A DNA stretch of 64,000 bases from NCBI GenBank assembly GCA_025201375.1, contig JAIWZP010000026.1, forward strand, positions 186,001-250,000. The letters are read 5' to 3'. The number at the start of each line of letters is the position of its first letter. Positions within the stretch are counted from its first letter, which is position 1. Below the pieces are notes generated by a model. That model saw nothing but the letters and a program-made list of their open reading frames with translations, was not told where the DNA came from and ran no database searches. Source of the DNA: Gongronella butleri. Lineage: Eukaryota > Mucoromycota > Mucoromycetes > Mucorales > Cunninghamellaceae. A program made the translations under genes and the position numbers. Positions 11,492-26,477 of the stretch are shown one piece after another.

Positions 11492-13650
11492 GAGGGGAGA
11501 AGAACGAGATCAAGTTTAAAAAAAAAAAAAGTGAAAAGAGAAGCGAGGAAGAAAAAAAAAAAAAAAAAGAGCGGGGAAAGCGCAGCGCGATCCCATTTTT
11601 GATGTTTCAGGCGCCTGAGCGTCCCACCCGTTTGGTCATTCCACTTTCTAGAATGTCATGTTGCCTATTCAGAGACTCGGACAAAGGTCCATTGATCTAC
11701 AAAGTGGACGCGTCTGGATTCATCCAGATCCATTGTCGCGTGAAAATCGTTACCATTGACAGCCGTTTGCGCATGAATTCCCTTATTTCGCAGGGTTTCC
11801 ACGCGAGACGCGACATCACATGTTGCGAAAGAAACATGATCGTCCACGCCGCCGCATTGTACTTGCCTTGTGCACGCACGCATTGAAAACGCAGCCTGAA
11901 AATCCCCAAAATGAGACGGACGAAATACGACCGTGCGCCTTTTTTTGAATTGTTTTGTTCGCTTTGACACGCATCGAAAAATCGACCTGTTGGTCTGTCG
12001 CACCTTGGACAGACAAGGATTCAATTGCGCCCAGGCGCACGTGTTTATGATAGGCCACGTGGGAAACGTGGAAAACGCCAAAATCGACTTTGGACCCCTA
12101 CAAAATTTCAAAATGTATCAAGTAATGGAAAAAAAAAGTGGCTTGATTGCAACCAAACTTGAAGGGCGGCTGGTTCATATCATACGCCTAGTGTTAATTT
12201 TTTTTTACGGCAAGATCGGTGTGCAAGGACACCCGCTGCTGCGAAAGCGCGAAAACGAGTGCATCTGATACCCCATTTTCATTGATCTAAAAACGCAAAT
12301 CCGCGTCACCGGGGCCCGAAATTTTGCCCAGTCTCACATCGCGTGTTGCGTTTCGCCTGGTCGAGAAGCTTCGCTTTGCGTAAAAATGCTGCTTTAAGTG
12401 GTTATTTCGCACCCCATGCCATTAATGGCCCCGAAATATGTCTCAACGTGAAAAGGCAAGCTAGAAATTCTGAATGGAATTCGTTTCGCAGCTCTCACAA
12501 AATCATTGACGCACGCAATACGCAAATCAAATTTTAGCCATCGCGAGCCTCCCAAACCAAAATCGAAAAACTAGGTCCTCAGAATCACGCCAAACTTTCC
12601 CGCAAGAGAGTCTGGATCGCAAAACCGAGGAAAATGACAAAAAAGAGCATGGTCCAGTTACTCGTTGACGAGCAATGGGCGATTTTAGTTTTATTTTCAA
12701 CGACGAATTGCACAAGAAGAAATCGCCCATAAAGCCTCGCCGACGCATCCACTAGCAAGAGAGACCTGAGATGCATGTATTCGATTAGAAACCGGCGCGT
12801 GTAACTCGACAACCGACGCGGTTTATCGCGCGTCGAAACACGTATATGATTTTGAAACCGTGTCAGAGATGCCAAAAAAGCACCTTTTTCAAAAATCACC
12901 AGTGTCTTTGCATGCTTCAAGTCAAGCTCTTTCTGATGGTGTGCGTTTTTCGGAGAAACAGACATTTTTCGTTGAGATGACCTTGAGCAGAAATTACGAC
13001 CCAAAACGCATTTTACGCCGAAACTAGCTAATGGACCTCTGGGGTTTAGTTGATTTTCGTCCGTGACCGAGTTATGTGCACCATGTGGTTGAATAGTGCA
13101 GTGATCTGAGGACCCAAATTTTGCATTTTCCAAATCCACGACTGTACCCCTTGGGAATTCTGTGATTTTTTGAAAATGGCGAATGCTCGCCAACCTGTGG
13201 CCGCAGCACTTTATGGGTGGGCTCATTCGAACGGCAAGACGTGCAAAAGTTGGATGACACGTATTGCTGGGCTTGTTGGCTAGTAGTTGCGTTGAAAAAG
13301 AAGCAAAATGCGATAAGCTATGCTCAATCGCGATATTCTCGATAACACGTGCCTATAATTGATCGCGACATCTCACGACGCGTCGACTCTGACTTTGCTG
13401 TACACGAGATACATGCTTTGCGGAGCCAGCAATGTGTTTGAATTGGGTGCATTTATTAGTTTTCAATCGATTGAACCGTGTTTCATGGTGATCCAATGCT
13501 TGGATGGACAGCTACTGGGAAAAAAAAAAGAGTGGTGTTGGCGCTGCGGCTGCTGGCTGCAACTCAGCATTGTATGAGTTTAAAACTGGCTGTTCCTTGC
13601 GTTGGTCTTTGCACTTCTTCCGCAATTCGCCTTTTTTTTTTCTTGTCAGC
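11492..13650. other. intergenic with dispersed repeat copy A
   Basis: No gene is recognised. Open frames at 11599-11886 (+) and 11665-12111 (-) are not supported by any domain. From about 12445 the sequence belongs to a dispersed repeat listed separately. A polypyrimidine stretch ending in AG at 13649 just precedes the NPR2 start and may be the acceptor of a leader intron. Confidence 0.45.
12445..13225 (+). repeat. dispersed ~0.75-kb repeat, copy A
   Basis: This stretch aligns by eye with 39095-39825 and 48826-49572, and its first third with 44275-44530, all in the same orientation. Shared landmarks in order are: GTGAAAAGGCAAGCTAGAAA; ATTTTAGCCATCGCGAGC then CCAAACCAAA; AAAAAAGAGCATGGTCCAG followed by GACGAGCAATGGGCGATTTTAG; GACGCGGTTTATCGCGCGTC; CATGTGGTTGAATAGTGCAG; and the end block GACTGTACCCCTTGG. 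No coding frame is conserved among the copies. It is likely an old non-autonomous mobile element. Confidence 0.7.
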
Positions 13651-15605
13651 ATGGAAATTCAAGGGTTTCCGCGTATCCACAGCATTTTTTACGCGGTGTT
13701 TGACGTCGTGAAAGGCACAGTGGTCAAGTATCAAGTGCCTGAAGGCAGCATCACGAGCCAACACGAGGACAACAAGCCGCTGTTTGATTTTGACGCCATC
13801 AGCGAGTACATTATACCCAAGGATCAGCTTTACACGCGACTGGTCACTGTCAACACTGGCAATTACAAGGTCATGGGCTGCCCGGTCATCCTACTGGACC
13901 ACGAAAAGTATAGAAACGTGCGCAACGAGTTACGATTCAATCTGTGTTTTGTCTTTGACCAGCATGCCGAGACATCCAGCTATGAGGCTGTCGTGCGCAA
14001 GCTGTCGCGTGTCCTACAGGGTCTCGAGGTAAGTATGCGCTAGAATGCGCGCCAATGGCTCTTACACGCGCACACAAATCCCCCCTTTTCACCCTGTTTT
14101 CTGCATTTTAATAGGTAGAATGCGACTTTTTGTCGAGCGAGGCCAGCAAATCCGACAAATCGGTGCAGACGGTCATGGAGCAGTTGTACGAGGACCTGAA
14201 TAGCTATTGCGAATGCCAGATACCCATTAGTAAGGGCCAATGGCTTGAAAAAAAAAAGGAAATGGACAGAGAAAAAAAGGAGGCACTGACGCGACGCGCA
14301 CCATTTTTTGTTGTTGTTGAACAGATGCCTTTAACACGATCAATCTCAAATTGTTTCCGACGTACCCCAACCCGCCGCCCGTCTACGACTACCAAGTGCC
14401 CATCACGACCATGGACATCAACAAGATGATGTCGCTCGATTGGGACATTACCGTGCAAAAGGTAAAATTTTGGAAAAACAAGGGGTGTCGACGCGTATCG
14501 CGTGGCCAATTGCCCTCGCGGCGGTGCCAATTGCGCATCGCACAAGCTGAACTTTTGTTTTGCAGGTGGCCAAATACATCAATGGCATCTATCACGTCAA
14601 AAAGATCTCGGAGGTTGCCAATGTCAAGCCAGAGTGGACAAGGTCATGTATGCAACACTTGTTGTAAGTGAAAGGGGGTGGTCAATGGTAGAAATGGAAG
14701 TCGCTGAAATGAAGAAAGAGCGGTATGGAGCGCGTGGGACGGCTTGGAAGCAAAAAAAAAAAATAAATAAATAAAAATAAAAAAAAGAGGGATTGGGGGC
14801 GTGTTTTCAGACATTTGTAGGCTGAACCATGTTTGAGGGCAGGCAAGTGAAGCACATGGACCCAAAATAATGAAATTGGCGTTCTTCTTAGGTATTATGG
14901 ATGCATTGTCATGGCGGACATCTTCCAATTTGCCAATGTTTACGCGATCAAGCCGCAATTGACAAATTTGCTCAATGACAAGACGGGCTTGGGTCGCGAG
15001 TGCTTGGCATACATCACACTACCGAGTAAGAATGTCGAGAAGGTTTTGGGCCGGCGTGGGCTCATGCCCTTTTATGTTTTTATTTTGTTTTTAGATGAGC
15101 CTGTTCCACCACTAGCCAAGATCGTGGCTTTGTACACCGGGCTGCAATATGGCATCACGGTCAAAGATTGGATGGAGGAGCACCAGGTCCAATCGCTGCC
15201 CATTGACATCCGGTAAAGGCGCATTGGAAAGGTGGGGGGGGGCACGACGCACAGTGTGTGATTTTTACGATTTTTTTTTTGATCATTTGTAGGCGCTTCA
15301 TCTCGTTTGGTACAATCAAGGGTCTGATCTATCGAGTTCACAAATACCCTATTCTGGTGCATGGGCAAGCGCAGAATCAGCAGCGCATGCCATCGGTGTC
15401 TGAGCAACAGCAGGGCCTGATCAATGGCAACACGGGCCTGTCGATCCATCCAGACCTCTTTCCATTCTTGGATGGCCAGCATCATTATGACGAAATATGT
15501 ACCTTTATGAAATGTGCTCCCCAGGAACTCGACGACCATCTTGGCTATCCAAGCCCTGGTGCGCCACCCACACAAGGCTGGTCCATACGTTTCATCTATC
15601 GATAG
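13651..15605 (+). CDS. npr2: NPR2/NPRL2, GATOR1 (SEACIT) subunit
   Basis: Inferred exons are 13651-14028, 14115-14229, 14325-14461, 14566-14663, 14892-15025, 15095-15212 and 15293-15605, giving 430 residues; every junction is GT-AG and keeps frame. Landmarks of the family are all present: the N-terminal longin-like start FPRIHSIFYAVFD, the YQVPEGSI strand, LITV-like TRLVTVNTGNYKVMGCPV, FNLCFVFD, the WDITVQKVAKYINGIYHVKKIS segment, LLYYGCIVM, DIFQFANVY and the C-terminal SYDEI-like HYDEICTFMKCAPQELD. NPRL2 pairs with NPRL3 in the complex that acts as GAP for the Gtr1/RagA GTPase and restrains TORC1 at the vacuole under nitrogen or amino-acid limitation. A pyrimidine tract and AG lie immediately before the ATG. 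A poly(A)-like AAATAAAC follows at about 15650. It is about 50 residues longer than human NPRL2. Confidence 0.93.
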
Positions 15606-16019
15606 CATCATGGCAATGGATGCTTTGCCCCTGGCTCTTGTTTTGACCCCCAAATAAACAAAAGGGAGCGGGGAATCGACGTGTGTGCAACCAGAGTCCG
15701 AACCACTTTATTGCCATTTTGGTCCAGAATTCATGCAGACCTTCTTTTCCTTCCATTGTCTCTCTCTTTCACTTATTTATAGGCTTTTTACCTGCGTTTC
15801 TGAGGTTTCTAGGCTGAACAGAAAAAGAATGGGCTTGTTTGGCATCAATTGGAATTTTGGATGCTATTTAAAGTTTGGCAAAAAAAGGGCGATCCCCTTA
15901 TTTTCTCTGTTTTCCTTTGCTTCCTTTCTAGACTATAGACCGTAGACCGTCGAGTTTTTTTATTCTATTTTTCTTCTCTCTTTACTGCCTTATTTTTTTT
16001 TATTTCATTGTTTACAACC
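15606..16019. other. intergenic between NPR2 and chitin deacetylase
   Basis: No gene is seen. The stretch has a poly(A)-type signal for NPR2 at its start and a T-rich leader (15955-16010) before the chitin deacetylase start codon, whose context is ACAACCATGC. Confidence 0.5.
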
Positions 16020-17895
16020 ATGCACTTGTCAACACTTGCCGTTCTGAGCGCGTCTCTCGCGGTCCTCGTGCAGGGCCAGGCCGTGACGGATTCATCGGCC
16101 ACGTATAAGCCGACGGGCACGGCGGTGGCGTGGAAAAACACGTACCCCTCGCCCGGCGCGGTGCCCAAGCCCAAGCCCGAGTGGGTGAAATTGATCAACA
16201 ACAGCACGGTGCCGCCGGCGCCCATCTCTGTCAAGGGGCCCGATGGCAGCCTCGTCCCGCCCGCCGCGGGCGGAAACGATACCTATTGTCACTGGTCCTT
16301 CTCGCAATGCCTGCGCCCCACCGACGTTGCCACCTGTCAAAAGGGCAATTGGGCGTTGACCTACGGTAAGGGACAATTTTAAAATTTTAAAATCGAGCAA
16401 AAGCTCGTTTTTTTTTTGATTTCGCACCGCCTCGATGATCACTCAATTTTTTTTTCTCATCCCCTGATGCGCGCCACTTGTTTCGTTTTCCATGGTAGAT
16501 GATGGCCCCAGCAACTTTAGCTTGCCACTTTACGATTATCTCAAGCAAAACAACATCAAGGCCACCTTTTTCGTGATTGGCGGCCAAGTGATCCAATTCC
16601 CGGATTTGCTCAAGCGTCTGCATGACGACGGTCACGAGATTGGTATCCACACCTGGTAAAAAAAGCGAAATAAAGGGGGGGGGGAAGTGGCGCGCAGCAA
16701 GAGTGCAGTGTGCAGCAGTAGCATGCTCGTCACTGCGCGCCAATTGGGGCTTACAGACCAATCTATACGCCCAATTGGGCGCCTATCATACAGCCTCCTT
16801 GCAGTCTGCACTCCTTCGTTTGCCGTCAACGCAACAACCCCACATCCAGTTGCATTGGCTTCATTCTCATCTTTTTTTTTTTGAAAAACTAGGTCACATC
16901 AGCTGTTGACGTCTCAATCCACGGAAGAAATCATTGCTGAACTCAAGTGGACGGAACTTGCGATCCAAGAGGTGTTGGGTGTGACACCCAGGTTTATGCG
17001 TCCGGTAAGAAAAAAAAAAGGCGGGCATCTTTGGGGAGAAATGGGAAAACGGGAAAAATTGACAAGCACTGGGCTCACGCGTGCTGTTTATTTTTTTGCT
17101 CATCATAGCCGTATGGTGATATGGACGACCGCGTGCGTGAAATTGTCAAACAACTTGGTTTCATTCGTAAGTCAAGCCGCGCGGCTGAGCAATCTAAAAA
17201 AAAAAAAAGCGAGAAATGACGTGCCTCCGCTCACTAGGCTTTCCTTTTTAGCTGTCATTTGGTAAATAGCCACATTCGAAGCACACCCGGCCGAAATGGA
17301 GGGAAAAAGGGGGTGATTAAGTGTGTGCCAATTGACGCTCAATTTATTTTTTTTTGCAGGAATTACGACACGTTTGATTGGAAGGTAAAAATAGCTGTCG
17401 AATGAGCAGCGTGCGGGGAGGGGTGGGGGGCCAGAAGCAGCAGCAGCACATGCACTTTCTTTTTTGGGGGGAGGAGGAGGGCGCCTTATCAAGATCGCAA
17501 TTGCTGATCCAGCCAATGAATTCCGATTTTAGCTCGCATCCAACGCGATTGACAAGGCGACGGTGCAGGCCACGATCAAGCAATGGGTGGATGCTGCCCC
17601 ACAGGCGACAATTGGCGGTATTTCTTTGGAGCACGATATTACAGCGCCTGGCGTCGAGATTGCCATTGCCGCGGCCCCACAGCTCAAGCAAGCGTACAAT
17701 TTGACATTGACCAGCCAATGCGCCAATATGTCCACCCAAGAGACATGGAAGGAGTATGCCAACAATAATAATTCGAACAATGGTGGTAGTGGAGCCAATG
17801 GCTCCTCGTCCAACAAGACATCCGCGGCGGCTGGCCTCCTGTCACCGCAAAAAGGAGCCATCGTCTTTGCTCTGGCCGCCATGCTGCTATTTTAA
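16020..17895 (+). CDS. cda: GPI-anchored chitin deacetylase (CE4)
   Basis: Inferred exons are 16020-16365, 16499-16655, 16893-17004, 17109-17166, 17252-17261, 17360-17384 and 17533-17895, giving 356 residues. An N-terminal signal peptide (MHLSTLAVLSASLAVLVQG) leads into a spacer and then the polysaccharide-deacetylase fold. The CE4 motifs occur in order: motif 1 YDDGP (116-117 are the catalytic and metal Asp), motif 2 HTWSH (H166 and H170, metal ligands), motif 3 RPPYG, motif 4 NYDTFDW and motif 5 SLEHDI. The tail is Asn/Ser/Gly-rich and ends in a hydrophobic segment, fitting GPI attachment at the plasma membrane or wall. The enzyme converts chitin to chitosan. The fifth exon is a 10-bp micro-exon required to join QLGFI to PVIWNYDTFDW. 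GFA1, which feeds chitin synthesis, is the next gene downstream. Confidence 0.93.
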
Positions 17896-18432
17896 GTAGA
17901 AAAACGTGCGCGTTTCTCGGTGGTGTCTTTTCCACTCGACCCCCTTTTTTTCTGCGTTGTGCGTCTCACTTTTCTATCAATCAAATCAAATAAAAAAATC
18001 ATAAAACAAGCAAAAATAGCGCGTCATGGTGAAAAAAAGGAGCGGGGGACAATCATGATGTCTCTCTCTCCCCCCCCCTTCTTCGCTCTCAATGACCCAA
18101 TTCGCGGCCCTGGGATTTTTTGTGATTGCTCGTGCGGGCGGATGAGCGTTCCTAGGAAGAGGATCCCGTGGAACCCAGAGATAAAAATAGGCGAGGGGTG
18201 GGATGTGCGTGTTTAGCCGTGATGATTGGCGGAGATGCTTGGTGATTTGAAGTTTAGGTTCCACTGGGCTGGCTTGAAAGTCTCGCTCTTTCCGCGGCTG
18301 CCTGTTTTAGGAAATGGCATAAATAGAGAGCTAAAATGCTTCCGAGCCCAAATTTCTTCTCTCTTTTTTTTTTTCCTCTCCCCTTTCTTCTTCTTCTCTT
18401 ATCCTCATCTCTCTCTCGTCATCTGAACAACA
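17896..18432. promoter_or_regulatory. GFA1 upstream region with pyrimidine-rich leader
   Basis: No gene is seen. The region includes the 3' end of the chitin deacetylase transcript (AAATAAAAAAATC near 17987) and the GFA1 promoter. The 60 bp before the GFA1 start codon is almost entirely C and T (18356-18420), a pattern common just upstream of highly expressed fungal genes. A TATA-like CATAAATAG occurs near 18318. Confidence 0.4.
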
Positions 18433-20991
<2,559 letters not shown>

Positions 20992-22156
20992 AAAAAAAAA
21001 AAATCGCTCGCGTTTCGTCTTTTTTTTTTCTTTTTTTTTTTGCATGACCCCCACCCCTCCCGTATACACCTCCCTTGATCTTTTGTTTCCCCTCCCCCCT
21101 GATTTTCCGACGATTGTGTTGCCAGGAAATGCCATCCAATAAAATAAAACAAAGAAAAATGATTGTAAATAAGCCGCTTTGCGCCCAAAAAAAGAGAGAA
21201 ATGAGAGCCATTCGTGCTCGTGGTGACTCACAGCCAGGATTTCAATGGCGTGTGCTCATGACCTTACGACGTGAATTGTTTGTTTGCACGTGCTTGGTGG
21301 CATTTTGGCCGCCCATCACGTCAGTGTTTTCAAAAATTGGGCCTTTCCTCCGTGATTGTGGATAAGCGATCTTCTTTCAAGCACCTCGCATGCAGCCTGA
21401 CGTGAAATGCCAGCCAGCCAGCCAGACCGCCAGCCAAAACAAAAAATTTGGGATGCCCAGGCTGGGCGTGTGAGCCAAAGCAGCAGCATTATTAGGCATT
21501 TTGGGCGTTGCAGCATCGGCGCTTGAAAGAGGGCGCCCCACCGCGGGGCTGACATACGCATTTTTTTTTTGATAGAGCGTGTGTGCACGCCCTTTTTTTT
21601 TTTTTCTTTGGTCTCGTTGCTTTTTTTCTTCTCTTTTTGCCAACCTTGTCTCTTTTTTTCTCCCTTTTGTCGCCACCTTCACTCTTTCTCCTCCTCGCTT
21701 CTTTCTTTATTGAAAGAACACCTCCCCAGCGGCAAGAAACACAAAGGAAAAGGAGCTCTTCACGCCTGAGAATTCTCCCTCCTCCCCACACACACTCGTC
21801 TATTTAGCCAATTATCATATCCTACGCTCTTTTTCTATCTCGTTTCGACCTTATCCCTCCTCACCCGCTCTCTTCCACCCACCTTTTGCTCCGTCCCCCT
21901 CATCTTTCATTCTCGGTGCTTGTAGTTTGCTCCTTTTACTCACACCCTCCTCCTAGTGACATACACGCGCGCTATTTCTCTCTATCACTGCCTGTCCACT
22001 TTCCTTTTTCTTCTTGGAGCCGCCCCCATCCCAGCCTGTCGCCGCCCAACGTGACTCCAAGGTATGAAAAAAAGATGAATTGCCTGTCAGGGGCGCCTCC
22101 AATGGCACGTTCATGGCCACTGTCTCACTCATTTTGTGTATTTTTTTCGTAAAAAG
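20992..22156. promoter_or_regulatory. gap with long C/T-rich leader of ATG13
   Basis: No gene is recognised. After the GFA1 3' end (AATAAAATAAAAC near 21138), the interval from about 21580 to 22056 is strongly pyrimidine-rich. A likely leader intron runs from a GTATGA donor at about 22062 to the AAAAAG that directly precedes the ATG13 start codon. The tract is probably promoter and transcribed leader. Confidence 0.4.
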
Positions 22157-25100
22157 ATGCAATCACGTCCTTCCTCCTACAAGGCGTCGCTGTCACCCTC
22201 CTCGTCCATGTCACCTGCCGAAGGCCCAGTGCCCTCGTCGTCCACATCCAGCTCACGAAACTCAAAATTGGATCACATTATACAGGTCCGGTGCACAAAT
22301 TGGCAAAAGAGATAAAAAGCAACTCAATGTCCCTTTTTTTTATGTAGAACTTTTATACCAAAACGGCGCAATCGATTATTCAAGCGCGATGCGCTTCCAA
22401 AGGACGTGGCAAGCTCAACAAATGGGTACGTCCAACGCCCCCCTTGCCCTAACTGACACGGAAATGGCCAAAATTCACCCCCTTTTCCTCTTTTTCTTTT
22501 TTCCCCCTTTTCCATCAGTTCAACATTGCGACCGAGGACAGTGATGCCGTGCGAGAACAAGTGCGGTATTGGCGAAATATGGCGATCCAGGCGGATCTGA
22601 CGGCGCCGCAGCCCATGACCATCGACATTTACCTAGACACGGCCAAATTGCACTCGACGCAGGCACTTATGGTCGTCGACGACAATATGCGCCGCAATCG
22701 CGTCGATCTTGGCGCCGCCACCGATGGTATCCAGCGGATCATGCTCGAAACTTGGACGCTTTCATTGACGTAAGATTTAAAACCCCCAAAGAGAGACGCG
22801 GCCGGGCCAATTGACACTTTTTTTTCCACGTAGGCACCCCCTTCCTGATTTTGCGGTGGATTTGCCAAGTTTGTACAAGCGATCAATTGTATTTTTCCGC
22901 TCTCTGCACTCGATGGTACGCCTTTTGCCGTGTTATCACCTGTACCGGCGGCTTTCCAAGCAGCCGACGACGGATTTGCATTTGGGATACCAGGTGCGAT
23001 CGTATGCGGTGCGACGGCACGACGAGATCCCACTGGAGGGCACCATTCTCGAGGGCGACGCGCGCCTGCCCATCAAAACGTATACATTCTCGGATATTGT
23101 CACGCCGCTCGGCACGTTCAAGCTGCAGGTCCAATACCGCCGCAATTGCGAGTTCCAGGTCGAGGATGTCGAGCGTGATTTCAGCACACGCTTCGTCGAT
23201 ATGGACGAGTATTATTTTACGCCCACCGTTGCAAAATATGACGGCCCCCGGTCAGCACGGCCCGTGTCCATGTACGGCGGCACATCCACATCGCCAACAA
23301 AGGTAAATGAAAGAAGAGGAAAAAAAAAAAAAGAGAAAGAGGATCGCGAGGGAAAAAAAAACACGCCTCGTGTGCCAATTCGCGCCTGTATTTATGATTT
23401 TTCAAAAAAAAAAAAAACAGGCGGTGCCAACGTCATCAACGAGCACAAGCAGCCGTGTCAGCTATCACGGAGGAGAAAGTTCACTAAGACGTACGCGAGC
23501 GTCGCCCGTGTCGTCATCGTCGCCGAAAAAAAGCAGCATTAGTGCCCTGGAACCCGTCATCAGCACGTCCACCAGCTCTGTGACGCGCGGCGGCACGTCC
23601 ATTCCGGCCATTTCACCGTTCAAGTCCCCGTCCTTGTCGTCGTCACCGCAGGCCGATCAGCTCTGTAAGCCATTGTCCACGAGGGGATAAAAAAAATGCA
23701 AAATGCAAAATCACTCACTAAATTACAAAATCACTCGATTATTTTGCGCAGTCGGTGGTCGCACACAGTCGCCCATTGAAAAGCCAAAGTCCAACGACAG
23801 CCATTCTAGCTCGTTTGGGCGTAAGATTGAATTCTCATCCAGCTTTGAAAAGTACAAGGGTAGTCCGAGTCGCATGGACAGCGGAGGCACGAGTGGCGCT
23901 AGTGGAGGTGGCACCGCCATGACGCGCCGCTGGTCAAGACAGAGCGAAACCAGTTCCATCCACCAGCCGCTTTATGCAAGTTGTCGTTTTTTGTTTTATT
24001 TTACGCGCACAATCCTTGCCAATTTTGGTTAATCTGGCTTTTTGTTTTTTTTTATTTTTTTACAGGATTTTGAGGATACAGATTTGGAGGAATTTGTGCG
24101 ATTTGTGGGCAAGCAACACGAGCTCAAGCTGTTTCAGCAACCAGGGCGTGTGGCACAAATTGACACGGCACTGGAGCGAGCATCGTCGTCATCGTCTCCA
24201 TCTCCGGCAGGGCCACACGGGTCCATGCCAGGGTCACCCACATTCACGAGCGGGACCAATTCGATCTATCGGTCGAAAAAGGCATTGAGCCACTTTCAGA
24301 TGCTGCGTGACACGCACAACAACCTGTCTGACTCGATGACGGCAAGTATGTTTGCACTTGGATTGCAAGCATCGCCCCCGGCATCGTCATCGTCGCCACA
24401 ACAGGCGCAGCAGCAACAACAGGCGCAGCCACAGCCATCAACGTCGTCGCCACACCACGAAGGCATGTCGCCATCGTCGTCCTCATCGTCCACCACAGCC
24501 AGCCGGTCGTATCAACCAACCATTCCTTCGCCATTGCACCACCACCACGTGCCCGCTGTGACATCGGCTGCCGCCACGACAACCACCATGTCGCCATCAG
24601 CATCCATGGAGCAGCAGCGACCATTGCAAATGCAGCAACAACCTCAAAATCGCCACAAATCAACCCTTGGATCGGCATCGACTTCGTTGCCAACTCGCCA
24701 CACCGCCAACATGGCATCGCCGCCCTCCACCGTTGGCTACTCCATGCATGCAATGGCAGTCAATAATGCGTCCAATGTGTCTGCTTCCCCGCCCATCGCC
24801 ATTGCGTCGTCGTCACGCCGTGCCATGCTTCATCCGTCGTCCTCGTCGTCACCACCACGCGCCTCCCCCTCCTCCTCCTCACGAACCCCTCAAGCGCCGC
24901 ATCCATCCACCACTTCGCCAACACGACCCGTCCCCATGATGCTTGGCGCGGCAACAACAACAAAAGCAGCGGCTCTCCCTCGGTCGGCATCGCCACCCTC
25001 ATCCACCGCCGCAACCACACGCTCCATCCTCGCCACAACCACCATGAGCACGCCATCCGCGTCAACAGCCACCATGGCCGGAACAACAACGACCACCGGA

Positions 25101-25505
25101 GGATCGCGTCTCCTGCCCTCATCATCGCACCTCCAGCAGCACATCAGTAGCAGCAGCAGCGGTGGTGGTGGCACCACGCAACAAAGCGGCGTCGGCGTCG
25201 GCGGCAGAACCAGTATGATGGAGGATGACGACTCGCTCGTGTTCAAAATGAGCGAATTGGGCATGGAGCCATCCACCCCATCCATTCACGACGCCACAAA
25301 CACCCCATCGCCCGGCCAGATCTTCAAAACGCGCCGCATGGTCGTCAATGCCCTGCGACGCACAAGCAGCAGCGACAATATCCGTGCAACAGACGACAAT
25401 AACGACAATGAAAACGACAGACACAGCCCAAGTGCAAGCAGCATCAAGAGCGAGCCAACCAACTTTGATCCAGAACAGCCCTGGCCATCCTTTGGCGGCT
25501 GGTGA
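22157..25505 (+). CDS. atg13: autophagy initiator ATG13
   Basis: Inferred exons are 22157-22285, 22348-22425, 22519-22769, 22834-23302, 23421-23664, 23752-23975 and 24066-25505, giving 944 residues. The first 230 residues form the HORMA-type ATG13 domain: KLDHIIQNFYTKTAQSIIQAR, FNIATEDSD, IDIYLD, RIMLETWTLSL, YKRSIVFFRSLHSMVRLLPCY and the YTFSDIVTPLGTF region. A long disordered Ser/Thr/Pro/Gln-rich remainder follows, including a DFEDTDLEEFVRFVG segment that resembles the Atg1-binding part of the family. ATG13 is the scaffold of the Atg1/ULK1 kinase complex at the phagophore assembly site; TORC1 phosphorylation of the tail switches autophagy off. Intron 6 (23976-24065) is read as GC-AG because only GC keeps the frame from QPLY to DFEDTD. 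NPR2, an upstream TORC1 brake, lies 6.5 kb away on the same strand. Confidence 0.92.
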
Positions 25506-26477
25506 GGACACAAATTATTCCATTTTTTTTTTAAATGTGATGCCAATCTCTCCTGGCGCACGACGACTAGTTTATGTTTATGGCTCATGGCCCACCCCAT
25601 TCCCCCCTTCTCTTCCATCCCCCAACCTCCATTTGTATATAATAGCTTTTTTTTTCTTACCATTGTCTCTTTTTGATTGCCTGTACTTTATTTGCTCGCT
25701 CGATAATACACTCGTTGAAATAAACAATCATGAAAAAAAAACAAGATTTGGCGTGCATGTACTGTATCCTTTGATTTTTTTTTTCTGGAACTTCATTTTT
25801 TCATGCTTTGCGACCATGAAAAAGCGGTCTTGCCGAGGTTGGTCCAAAAATTTCCCACCACAACGCCTTGCTTGTTTCAACAAACGCTGAAAACCATAGG
25901 TCGACTGGATCATTGTCATGCAAATGAATTCGAAATCTCGACATTATTTTTACGAAGAATACAGAATTAATCACCAAAAATCATGGTTCGATCGTTCAAA
26001 AAAAGCTTCACATTATCGTAGGTTTTTTCGACGCGCCTCTTTTTGACAAAACGCTCAAACCAGGAATCGACTGGGTCAATGCTCAATGGGCAGATGAATC
26101 TAAAGTCTTGATGACATTTTCACAATTTCAGCACCGACTCTCGAAATGTTTGGTGTATCGTGCCGAAATTGATACCATTCGACAGAGCCGCGCTTATGAT
26201 ACTGTATTACTGTATGATGTCATAAAAAACGTCAGTACTGTACCGTACAGTGCCCTACCAAAAAAAAGTTCCACCCCTGGCAATTTTTTGCAATGCCAGC
26301 ACTCAAGCTAATAAAGTTAATCTCTTCTGTATTGTATTGATCAGAAATGACTCCAGTGACATGAAATTTTGTAGGAACAATGGTTTCAAATAAAGTATAG
26401 AAACGATTCTAAAATTATGAAGTAGCTATAGCAAACGGATTTTGAAATAATAGACCAAAAAAGGGGTACCTGACGCG

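Noticed and set aside
21581..22056. C/T-rich tract as a possible structural repeat or origin
   Set aside because: Pyrimidine-rich leaders are common before fungal genes; simplest reading is ATG13 promoter and leader.
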